Source: Clostridia bacterium (GTDB lineage Bacteria > Bacillota > Clostridia > Christensenellales > CAG-138). From it: a DNA stretch of 46,155 nucleotides. The stretch lies in the NCBI GenBank assembly GCA_030527115.1, contig JAUNBM010000013.1, positions 1 through 46,155 on the forward strand. Reading direction: 5' to 3'. This document shows positions 22,698 through 29,225 of this stretch, one piece after another. The notes beneath the pieces are model-generated. The model ran no database searches. It worked only from the letters and a program-made list of their open reading frames with translations, and was not told where the DNA came from. Position 1 is the first letter of the stretch. The number at the start of each line of letters is the position of its first letter. Both the position numbers and the translations under genes were made by a program.

Positions 22698-24863
22698 ATG
22701 ATTGAAGAAACGAACTTGACCCTCGGCAGCCTGTTTGACGGCTCCGGGGGTTTTCCTTTGGGCGGTATGCTTGCGGGCATTACCCCTGTGTGGGCTTCGG
22801 AAATCGAGCCGTTCCCCATACGGGTCACCACCAAGCGGCTGCCCGGCATGAAACACTGCGGCGACATATCGGCTATGGATGGCGGCAGGATAGAGCCTGT
22901 GGATATAATCACCTTTGGCTCACCCTGCACGGATATGTCGGTTGCGGGAAAACGCGCCGGACTTGACGGAAGCCAGTCGGTGCTTTTCTACCAAGCCATC
23001 CGCATTATCAAGGAAATGAGGTGTGCCACCAATGGCAAATACCCAAGATACATCGTGTGGGAGAACGTACCCGGCGCTTTCTCCTCAAACCGCGGAGCGG
23101 ACTTTAAGGCAGTCCTCGAAGCGGTCATCGGCATCGCTCACGAAAACGCCGAGGTGCCTATGCCTGAAAGCGGGCGCTGGCCTTACGCCGACCTATACAT
23201 GGGAAACGGATGGAGCGTTGCGTACCGCACTCTCGACGCTCAATATTGGGGAGTTCCCCAACGCCGCCGTCGCATCTACCTTGTCGCAGATTTTGCAGGC
23301 CGGAGTGCCGGAGAAATACTATTTGAGTCCGAGGGCGTGTCAGGGTATTCTGCGGAGAGCTTCAGCGCGTGGCAAAGAGCTGCCTGCCGTTCTGAAAGCG
23401 GCTCTCGAAAGACAAGCGTCTGCCTAAACGACCAGGGCGGTTCACGCATGGACGTCACCGATGGTGTGAGCGCAACGCTTCGCGCCGAGGCGCATCACCC
23501 GCCGTGCGTTATGGAGTCGGCCGGCTTTTGCACGGAGCATTCCGCAAAAGCGAGGTCAATAGGCTATGAAGAGGAAACCGCTCCCACGCTCCGGGCAGGA
23601 ACCGTTCCCGCCGCCGTAGCATTGGAGAATCATCCGATGGACGAACGCATTCGCATTGAAGCGGGCGAAGCCGTGCAAACCCTCTCCGGGCGCATGGGAA
23701 CGGGCGGCATGAACGTGCCGCTGCTCATGAGCGAGGATGCGCCGGTGACGCTTAGGATTCGCAGCGGCTGTGAAGGCGGCGGCAAAGGCGCGCTCATACA
23801 AGAGGACAAATCCGCCACGCTGTCGTGCAACAACGACCAGACGGTTTTCGTTCCGTCTGTATATGACGGCAAGCAGGTCACCTCCAAGACCAATCGCTCC
23901 AACCCAAGACCCGGCGCTCCGTGCCATACGCTTGCGGCGGGCAGCGCAGATTCGGCGGTGGTCTGTTACGGCATCTGCTCGGATAAGTCAAACTCCATGC
24001 TTTCAAACAATCCGCACAGCGGCATATACGAGACCGACTCCTCGCGCACACTCGATGGCAACGGCGGCAACCCGTCGTGCAATCAGGGCGGGGTCGCAGT
24101 CGTAGAAGCGTATGCGCTGCAAGGCTCGATGATTGGGCGCACGGAAACGAACGGGCCGCAAGGCAACGGCGTGAACGAGGAAGTATCCTTCACCCTAAAT
24201 ACCATCGACCGCCACGCTGTTTACGCTATGACAACCGGCAGCTTCACGCAGGTCGGCAAAGACCAAGCGCCGACACTGATGGCGAGGGATTATAAGGATG
24301 CGACCGTGGTTTCCGAACCCGCCTACGGTATCGACCGCGCGGCTTTCAATCAAGGCAGAAACGCACAGTACAAGCCCTCCATCGAGGTTGAGCAGCAGCC
24401 TACATTGACCGCAAAAGGCCCCGGCGCGGTCGCACAGCCGGTTTCCTTCTATCCACAAATGAAAGCGGAAAGCCAGTGCTTCCGGCAGGATGGAACATCC
24501 AACACGCTCGTGAACGGTACGAACCCCGGCTATCAGAACGGGCTGGTCGAACCAGGCTACTCCGTGCGGCGGCTCACGCCTACCGAATGCGCGCGCCTGC
24601 AAGGGTTCCCCGACTGGTGGTGCGAGGGACTCGGTACGGCTTCTCCGACCGCTGAGGACATAGCGTACTGGTCGGAAGTTTGGGAAACATACCGCCGGAT
24701 TACGGGTGCTTCCACAAAACCCAAGACCGAAAGGCAAATCGTGAAATGGCTGCAAGAACCTCATTCCGATGCAGCGGAGTATAAAATGTGGGGCAACGGC
24801 GTGGCTCTTCCGTGTGTGTTTTTCGTGCTTTGCGGCATCGCTTGGGCAGCAAAAAAAGATTGA
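22698..24863 (+). CDS. dcm: C5-cytosine methyltransferase with 11-fold TL-motif insert
   Basis: 721-residue C5 DNA methyltransferase. Motif I is LGSLFDGSGGFPLGG, the catalytic Cys is Cys77 in FGSPCTDMS, the ENV motif is WENVPGAF (121-128), motif VIII is PQRRRRIYLVADF, and the C-terminal LTPTECARLQGFPDWW and MWGNGVALPC are motifs IX and X. Between VIII and IX, where target-recognition domains sit, about 400 residues carry eleven degenerate units centred on Thr-Leu (for example APTLRAGT, SRTLDGNGGNP, APTLMARD, QPTLTAKGPG) at residues 260, 297, 328, 351, 374, 411, 451, 499, 526, 569 and 603. Usual enzymes are 300-450 residues. It is the last of three methylation genes in a row. Confidence 0.93.
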   Translation: MIEETNLTLGSLFDGSGGFPLGGMLAGITPVWASEIEPFPIRVTTKRLPGMKHCGDISAMDGGRIEPVDIITFGSPCTDMSVAGKRAGLDGSQSVLFYQAIRIIKEMRCATNGKYPRYIVWENVPGAFSSNRGADFKAVLEAVIGIAHENAEVPMPESGRWPYADLYMGNGWSVAYRTLDAQYWGVPQRRRRIYLVADFAGRSAGEILFESEGVSGYSAESFSAWQRAACRSESGSRKTSVCLNDQGGSRMDVTDGVSATLRAEAHHPPCVMESAGFCTEHSAKARSIGYEEETAPTLRAGTVPAAVALENHPMDERIRIEAGEAVQTLSGRMGTGGMNVPLLMSEDAPVTLRIRSGCEGGGKGALIQEDKSATLSCNNDQTVFVPSVYDGKQVTSKTNRSNPRPGAPCHTLAAGSADSAVVCYGICSDKSNSMLSNNPHSGIYETDSSRTLDGNGGNPSCNQGGVAVVEAYALQGSMIGRTETNGPQGNGVNEEVSFTLNTIDRHAVYAMTTGSFTQVGKDQAPTLMARDYKDATVVSEPAYGIDRAAFNQGRNAQYKPSIEVEQQPTLTAKGPGAVAQPVSFYPQMKAESQCFRQDGTSNTLVNGTNPGYQNGLVEPGYSVRRLTPTECARLQGFPDWWCEGLGTASPTAEDIAYWSEVWETYRRITGASTKPKTERQIVKWLQEPHSDAAEYKMWGNGVALPCVFFVLCGIAWAAKKD

Positions 24864-24881
24864 GAAATAGTACAGAAATTG

Positions 24882-24946
24882 CTTGCTATTTAGCTGGTTT
24901 AGAGTGATGTATGTACTACCAAAAAAGAAAGGTGGTACAAACCATG
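24882..24946 (+). promoter_or_regulatory. Leader element copy 1: promoter-like block and RBS hairpin
   Basis: CTTGCTATTTA followed by TGGTTTAGAGTGAT, then a hairpin GTACTACC (24913-24920) with GGTGGTAC (24931-24938) around an A-rich loop, then ACAAACC and the ATG. The 3' arm contains the ribosome site (AAAGGTGG), so folding would hide it. TTGCTA to GATGTA at 17 bases is a candidate promoter. Almost the same element recurs at 26613-26675 (28 of the first 31 bases identical). Confidence 0.65.
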
Positions 24947-25729
24947 ACATTCAAGTACAACGTAACAGGCGCGAAGCGCAAAGAACTGGTGAACGCAATC
25001 AGCGAGCTCACCGAAGCCCCTGTGAAATACCTGGGCGCTCCCAGCTTCGCCTACGAGGTGGATTACTTCACCATCGACAAGAACGGAGGAGTTACCTTCG
25101 ATGACCGGGCGGACAGCGAGGAAATCGAGATGCTGGTCGAAGCCCTTCTTGAGCAGGGCTTTGAGCCGGAGGACACGGAGAACGGCGAGGAGGCTTACGG
25201 CTTGGTGGTTTCCATTTCCCGCGATGCAGCGCCGGACGCAGCCATTGAAAACCTAAAACGAATGCTGCAAACCAAGGGCGCGCTCATAAAAAAAGCAGTC
25301 GGCGCGGACAACACCGACCTTGAGGTCGATGACACCGTTATCCGCTTCCCGTGGTTTGACACGATGCCCGATCCAGGCATGGTGGGCGCGGTAAGCAAGC
25401 TAATCGGCAAAATGCTGGCTGCAGCAAAGACGAAAAAGCGCATCGTGGTAAAGAAGGAATATGCAGAGCCGGAAAACGAGAAATACGCTTTCCGCTGCTA
25501 CCTGCTCTCCCTTGGCTTCATAGGAAGCGAGTACAAAAACGAGCGAAAAACCCTGCTCCGCAACCTCGAAGGCAACGGCTCGTTCAAAAGCGGCGCACGA
25601 AAGGAACCCGCCGCACCCATTGAGGAATGCGCGGATACGATGGCCGACTACTGCGAGGCGCTTGCCGACGAACTGCTCATCCAAGAGGTCAACGATTCCT
25701 TTGAAAGCGAGGACACCGATGAACAGTAA
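24944..25729 (+). CDS. Conserved phage protein of the virulence-related type
   Basis: 261-residue soluble protein, first gene of accessory cassette 1, translated from the ATG right after the leader hairpin. Features: an N-terminal alpha/beta part (TFKYNVTGAKRKELVNAI, YEVDYFTIDKNGGVTFDD), an acidic stretch near 75-90 (EPEDTENGEEAYG), a central IRFPWFDTMPDPG, basic KTKKRIVVKKEYAEPENEKY and YLLSLGFIGSEYKNERKTLL, and an acidic C-terminus. Similar proteins in clostridial prophages are often labelled virulence protein, but I know no demonstrated role. Its strongly acidic parts would suit a DNA-mimic or protein-binding function; that is speculation. Confidence 0.75.
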   Translation: MTFKYNVTGAKRKELVNAISELTEAPVKYLGAPSFAYEVDYFTIDKNGGVTFDDRADSEEIEMLVEALLEQGFEPEDTENGEEAYGLVVSISRDAAPDAAIENLKRMLQTKGALIKKAVGADNTDLEVDDTVIRFPWFDTMPDPGMVGAVSKLIGKMLAAAKTKKRIVVKKEYAEPENEKYAFRCYLLSLGFIGSEYKNERKTLLRNLEGNGSFKSGARKEPAAPIEECADTMADYCEALADELLIQEVNDSFESEDTDEQ

Positions 25730-25952
25730 TTATCCAACCCGCGAAACGGTCGAGTTCCTTCGCAAGCGTTATCCCATCGGCTGCCGTGTTGAACTTGTGC
25801 GGATGGATGACGAACAGGCGCCGCCCATCGGTACAAAGGGTACGGTGCGCGATGTGGATGACATCGGAACGATTCATGTGATTTGGGATTGCGGCTCATC
25901 GCTGGGCATCGCCTACGGTGAGGATGCTTGCAGAAAGGTGGCTGAAAAATGA
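25719..25952 (+). CDS. DUF4314 protein
   Basis: 77-residue DUF4314 protein. The central core is typical: FLRKRYPIGCRVELVRMDD, APPIGTKGTVRDVDDIGTIH, then VIWDCGSSLGIAYGEDACR, probably a small SH3-like beta barrel. The start overlaps the previous gene by 11 bases, and the stop overlaps the next start as ATGA. The family is common in clostridial phages and plasmid-like elements and sits near DNA methylation and small accessory genes. No function is established. Confidence 0.9.
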   Translation: MNSNYPTRETVEFLRKRYPIGCRVELVRMDDEQAPPIGTKGTVRDVDDIGTIHVIWDCGSSLGIAYGEDACRKVAEK

Positions 25953-26410
25953 AACGCATTTATATGACCTACGATGCCGCCCTCGGCACGGAGCGGATGA
26001 TGCAGATATGCCCAACGGCAAGGGTTGTCGGTACAGTTGAGCTAAAGGACTATCGGCTGCTTTTTCGCGGCAAGCACGGCGCGGCGGTGGCTGCGGTCGA
26101 ACCGTTAAAAGGCTCGACCGTTCCTGCCATGTTATGGGAACTCTCTCAAGCGGACGAGGATGCGCTCGATCAAAGCGTGGGCTTTCCGACTGTGTACCGC
26201 AAAGAGGTATTGACTGTCACACTATCCCGTAAGCGGATTAAGGCAGCAGCATACATCATGCGCGACGGATACTCGCTTTCCGCGCCAAGCCGTTACTATT
26301 ACGGACTGCTTCTCAAAGGATACCGTGAACACGGCTTCGATGAAAAGGCGCTGGCGACCGCGCTTGGTGCATCGGCAAAGGAGGACGGTCCTGATGAACC
26401 CAACGATTAA
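25949..26410 (+). CDS. Gamma-glutamylcyclotransferase-fold protein, catalytic residue replaced
   Basis: 153-residue AIG2/GGCT-fold protein. Matching blocks are YDAALGTERM and CPTARVVGTVELKDYRLLF near the N-terminus, VPAMLWELSQADEDALD, and VGFPTVYRKEV. The family normally has a YGSN loop and a catalytic Glu in LDxxEGxP. Here the loop reads YDAA and the Glu position is Val77 (LDQSVGFP), so classic cyclotransferase activity is unlikely and a binding role is more probable. It is coupled to DUF4314 by ATGA and overlaps DUF5049 by 17 bases in accessory cassette 1. Confidence 0.8.
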   Translation: MKRIYMTYDAALGTERMMQICPTARVVGTVELKDYRLLFRGKHGAAVAAVEPLKGSTVPAMLWELSQADEDALDQSVGFPTVYRKEVLTVTLSRKRIKAAAYIMRDGYSLSAPSRYYYGLLLKGYREHGFDEKALATALGASAKEDGPDEPND

Positions 26411-26573
26411 GGAGCAGATACTTGCCGTTCGTGAAACCGGGCTGACAAATATGTTCGATCTCACCGCCGTGCAGCGCATCGCTTACAGCATGGATTTTTA
26501 TGAACTGGTCGTGTTCCTCGAAGAGCATCGGAAGGAGTACGTCCGATTCATTTTGACCGGCGAGGAACAGTAA
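26394..26573 (+). CDS. DUF5049 small protein
   Basis: 59-residue protein of the DUF5049 type: NPTIKEQILAVRETGLTNMF, DLTAVQRIAYSMDFYELVVF, then LEEHRKEYVRFILTGEE. All-helical by appearance. AAAGGAGGACG lies before the ATG. It is the last gene of accessory cassette 1 and is followed directly by a terminator. It commonly goes with DUF4314 and GGCT-like genes in clostridial phages, which suggests a joint role that is unknown. Confidence 0.88.
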   Translation: MNPTIKEQILAVRETGLTNMFDLTAVQRIAYSMDFYELVVFLEEHRKEYVRFILTGEEQ

Positions 26574-26579
26574 AAAAAC

Positions 26580-26602
26580 ATCGATATTTCCTCGATTTTT
26601 TT
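26580..26602 (+). terminator. Terminator closing accessory cassette 1
   Basis: ATCGA (26580-26584) pairs with TCGAT (26592-26596), followed by TTTTTT. Upstream A residues (26572-26578) can pair with the T run, giving a bidirectional look. It begins 7 bases after the DUF5049 stop codon. Confidence 0.65.
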
Positions 26603-26612
26603 GCAGAAAAGA

Positions 26613-26675
26613 CTTGCTATTTATGTGGTTTAGAGTGATATATACAGTACCGAAACGAAAGGGGTACAAACCATG
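26613..26675 (+). promoter_or_regulatory. Leader element copy 2: promoter-like block and RBS hairpin
   Basis: Second copy of the leader at 24882-24946: CTTGCTATTTA, TGGTTTAGAGTGAT, then GTACC (26647-26651) pairing with GGTAC (26663-26667), then AAACC and the ATG. The 3' arm again includes the ribosome site GAAAGGGG. It starts 11 bases after the terminator of cassette 1. Confidence 0.65.
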
Positions 26676-26855
26676 AAAAACTACAAAAAGCAAGTTGCAA
26701 GCATCAAAACCGAAAACGACCTGAAAGCGGCGCACATCGCCATCTGCCAAGCCTACAGCGCCTACCGTCTCAGCCACGAGGAGTTCATGGAACTGCGCGC
26801 CGACATGATTGCGAAGCGCCAGGAAAAGGGCTTCGCCTGGGGCAAAGGCATTTAA
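26673..26855 (+). CDS. Small unknown protein, first gene of cassette 2
   Basis: 60-residue, strongly basic, helical protein: KNYKKQVASIKTENDLKAAH, then IAICQAYSAYRLSHEEFMEL, then RADMIAKRQEKGFAWGKG. It is read from the ATG directly after leader copy 2. No domain is recognised. Size, charge and position fit the small accessory proteins that phages use against host functions, but there is no direct evidence for a target. Confidence 0.7.
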   Translation: MKNYKKQVASIKTENDLKAAHIAICQAYSAYRLSHEEFMELRADMIAKRQEKGFAWGKGI

Positions 26856-26868
26856 GGAGGGCAGCAAC

Positions 26869-27069
26869 ATGATGAGGATAAACAAGTTTTACGGACTCTT
26901 GAGGGGTCACGCCAACATCCGGCTGACGGACAAGGAAGGCACAAAGGTCTACTACGAGGGCAGCTTGAACTCCATGCCCGATGCTTACGGCGACTGGAGG
27001 GTCATTGACTTCGATGCGAAAAACGACCTTGCGGGCGAAGTCACCTACACCTTTCTGGTCAAGCGATAA
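26869..27069 (+). CDS. Small unknown beta-rich protein
   Basis: 66 residues from the first of two adjacent ATGs; AAGGAGGG lies about 6 bases upstream. The sequence alternates short strands: INKFYGLLRGHANIRLTDKE, then GTKVYYEGSLNSMPDAYGDW, then RVIDFDAKNDLAGEVTYTFL. No domain is known to me. It is second in cassette 2, 13 bases after the previous stop. Confidence 0.7.
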   Translation: MMRINKFYGLLRGHANIRLTDKEGTKVYYEGSLNSMPDAYGDWRVIDFDAKNDLAGEVTYTFLVKR

Positions 27070-27082
27070 GGAGGATGCGGCC

Positions 27083-27262
27083 ATGACAGATAAACAACTG
27101 CGGCAGGCAGAAAGCCAGCTTCCCAAGGAAGAAAAGTTCGACCGCGCTTACAGCGCCTTTGAGGGCGGCATCCGGCTCATCTCCAAGAAAGCCGATGGCA
27201 CGGAAACACGCTACAAGGTACTCTTCGACTGCGACGGCAACGTCACAATCGAACGGTTTTAA
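27083..27262 (+). CDS. Small unknown protein
   Basis: 59-residue protein: TDKQLRQAESQLPKEEKFDR, AYSAFEGGIRLISKKADGTE, TRYKVLFDCDGNVTIERF. A short N-terminal helix followed by a beta hairpin-like half. AAGGAGGATGCGGCC lies before the ATG. It is third in cassette 2. No function recognised; the aromatic and charged pattern is unlike the other genes of the cassette, so they are not obvious duplicates. Confidence 0.7.
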   Translation: MTDKQLRQAESQLPKEEKFDRAYSAFEGGIRLISKKADGTETRYKVLFDCDGNVTIERF

Positions 27263-27276
27263 GGGGGAGCGCAGCC

Positions 27277-27504
27277 ATGTGGAAAGAAGGAAGCCTCCGG
27301 GTCAACAGCAGCGTTTACCACTACTGGATGAAGGTTTACGAAGAAGGCAGCCGCTTCGGTATCGATGGCGGCAAAATTTCAAAGCTCATGCTCAAGCGTG
27401 ATGGCGTGATTGCCGCCAATTACGACCGGGGTTGGGATATAAAGCCCATCGACCCCGACACACAGCTTGCGGTGGAGATTCTGCTGCACAGCGACAACTA
27501 CTGA
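27277..27504 (+). CDS. Small unknown protein, last gene of cassette 2
   Basis: 75-residue protein: WKEGSLRVNSSVYHYWMKVY, EEGSRFGIDGGKISKLMLKR, DGVIAANYDRGWDIKPIDPD, then a helical end. GGGGGAG lies before the ATG. I recall similar small proteins just ahead of the large terminase in clostridial prophages. The alpha/beta look and Trp/Tyr content suggest a compact fold. No function is known. Confidence 0.72.
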   Translation: MWKEGSLRVNSSVYHYWMKVYEEGSRFGIDGGKISKLMLKRDGVIAANYDRGWDIKPIDPDTQLAVEILLHSDNY

Positions 27505-27558
27505 GAACAACCGGGATAACGGCCCTTTAAGGGCTGTATCTCGTACAGATAGTATTTC

Positions 27559-27581
27559 GACCGCATGGACGGTCTTTTTTT
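27559..27581 (+). terminator. Terminator closing accessory cassette 2
   Basis: GACCG (27559-27563) pairs with CGGTC (27570-27574), loop CATGGA, then seven T. It lies directly before the ribosome site of the large terminase gene, so late transcription must read through it or start again. Confidence 0.8.
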
Positions 27582-27604
27582 ATGCAGAAAGGAGGCGGCC
27601 GCTT

Positions 27605-29206
27605 ATTCGGAAGTTGAAAAAGTACATACCGACCGCGTATATGGCGAAGGACTCCCGCTACAGCAAGGAAGCCGCCGATTATGCGGTCAGGTTCATTGAA
27701 TGCCTGTGCCATACAAAAGGCACATGGGCAGGAAAGCCGTTTGAACTGATCGACTGGCAGGAACAGATCATCCGCGACCTGTTTGGCATCCTAAAGCCCA
27801 ATGGGTATAGGCAGTTCAACATCGCTTACATCGAGATACCCAAGAAGATGGGCAAATCGGAACTTGCGGCGGCGGTTGCGCTCCTTTTATGCTGCGGCGA
27901 TGGCGAGGAACGCGCCGAGGTGTATGGCTGCGCCGCTGACCGTCAGCAGGCATCAATCGTGTTCGAGGTTGCCGCAGACATGGTGAAGATGTGTCCGGCG
28001 CTCTCAAAGCGGGTAAAGATACTCGCTTCGCAAAAGCGCATCGTGTTCCTGCCTACCAACAGCTTCTACCAAGTGCTGTCGGCAGAGGCCTACTCAAAGC
28101 ACGGGTTCAATATTCATGGCGTGGTGTTCGATGAACTCCACACCCAGCCCAACCGCAAGCTGTTTGACGTTATGACAAAGGGCTCCGGCGATGCCAGAAT
28201 GCAACCGCTGTATTTTCTGATAACTACGGCGGGAACCGACACCCACTCCATCTGTTATGAAACGCACCAGAAGGCAAAGGATATTCTTGCCGGCAGAAAA
28301 GCCGACCCCACATTCTACCCTGTGATTTACGGCGCAGATGAGGAGGACGATTGGACTGACCCCAAGGTGTGGAAAAAAGCGAATCCATCGCTTGGCATAA
28401 CGGTTGGCATTGATAAGGTCAAAGCCGCCTGTGAGTCGGCGCAGCAGAACCCTGCCGAGGAGAACAGCTTCCGTCAGCTTCGTTTGAACCAGTGGGTCAA
28501 GCAAGCGGTTCGCTGGATGCCGATGGAGAAATGGGATAAGTGCGCATTCGCCGTGAACGACAGCGACCTTGAGGGGCGCGTCTGCTACGGCGGGCTGGAT
28601 TTGTCCTCCACTACGGATATTACTGCTTTCGTGCTGGTGTTCCCTCCGCTGGACGAGAATGATAAATATGCCGTGCTTCCGTTCTTTTGGATGCCGGAAG
28701 AGAACATCGGTCTTCGTGTCCGGCGCGACCATGTGCCATACGATGCATGGGAGCGCCAAGGCGACCTTCAAACCACAGAGGGCAACGTAGTGCATTACGG
28801 CTTTATCGAGCGGTTCATCGAGCAGCTTGGGGATCGGTTTAATATCCGTGAGATCGCCTTCGACCGCTGGGGTGCGGTGCAAATGGTGCAAAATCTTGAG
28901 GGCATGGGCTTCACCGTTGTTCCCTTCGGACAGGGCTTTAAGGATATGAGTCCCCCTACCAAGGAACTGATGAAGCTGGTGCTGGAGGAGAAAATCGCCC
29001 ACGGCGGGCATCCCGTCCTCCGCTGGATGATGGATAACATTTTCATTCGCACCGACCCGGCCGGAAACATCAAGCCCGACAAAGAGAAGTCCACGGAGAA
29101 GATAGACGGCGCAGTTGCCACCATCATGGCGCTTGACCGCGCTATACGATGTGGCAACGATACAAGTGCTTCGGTATATGATGACCGCGGCATTCTATTT
29201 ATTTAG
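27605..29206 (+). CDS. terL: Phage terminase large subunit
   Basis: ATP-driven packaging motor and nuclease, 533 residues from the start proposed here. Walker A is IPKKMGKSELAAA (about 79-91), Walker B is GVVFDELHTQ, and the RNase H-like nuclease carries GGLDLSSTTDITAFVL and DGAVATIMALDRAI with the expected aspartates. The conserved N-terminus KLKKYIPTAYM has no ATG before it. AAAGGAGG at 27588-27595 points to an ATT at 27605 (9 bases away) or a TTG at 27614; the first ATG, at 27641, would remove conserved residues and has no ribosome site. It stands about 7 kb from the small subunit because of the accessory insert. Confidence 0.93.
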   Translation: MRKLKKYIPTAYMAKDSRYSKEAADYAVRFIECLCHTKGTWAGKPFELIDWQEQIIRDLFGILKPNGYRQFNIAYIEIPKKMGKSELAAAVALLLCCGDGEERAEVYGCAADRQQASIVFEVAADMVKMCPALSKRVKILASQKRIVFLPTNSFYQVLSAEAYSKHGFNIHGVVFDELHTQPNRKLFDVMTKGSGDARMQPLYFLITTAGTDTHSICYETHQKAKDILAGRKADPTFYPVIYGADEEDDWTDPKVWKKANPSLGITVGIDKVKAACESAQQNPAEENSFRQLRLNQWVKQAVRWMPMEKWDKCAFAVNDSDLEGRVCYGGLDLSSTTDITAFVLVFPPLDENDKYAVLPFFWMPEENIGLRVRRDHVPYDAWERQGDLQTTEGNVVHYGFIERFIEQLGDRFNIREIAFDRWGAVQMVQNLEGMGFTVVPFGQGFKDMSPPTKELMKLVLEEKIAHGGHPVLRWMMDNIFIRTDPAGNIKPDKEKSTEKIDGAVATIMALDRAIRCGNDTSASVYDDRGILFI

Positions 29207-29225
29207 CGCAACAGGAGGTATGCAA

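Noticed and set aside
23023..23427. Second frame inside the cytosine methyltransferase
   Set aside because: Overlaps conserved catalytic motifs in the main frame; no ribosome site; typical GC-driven shadow.
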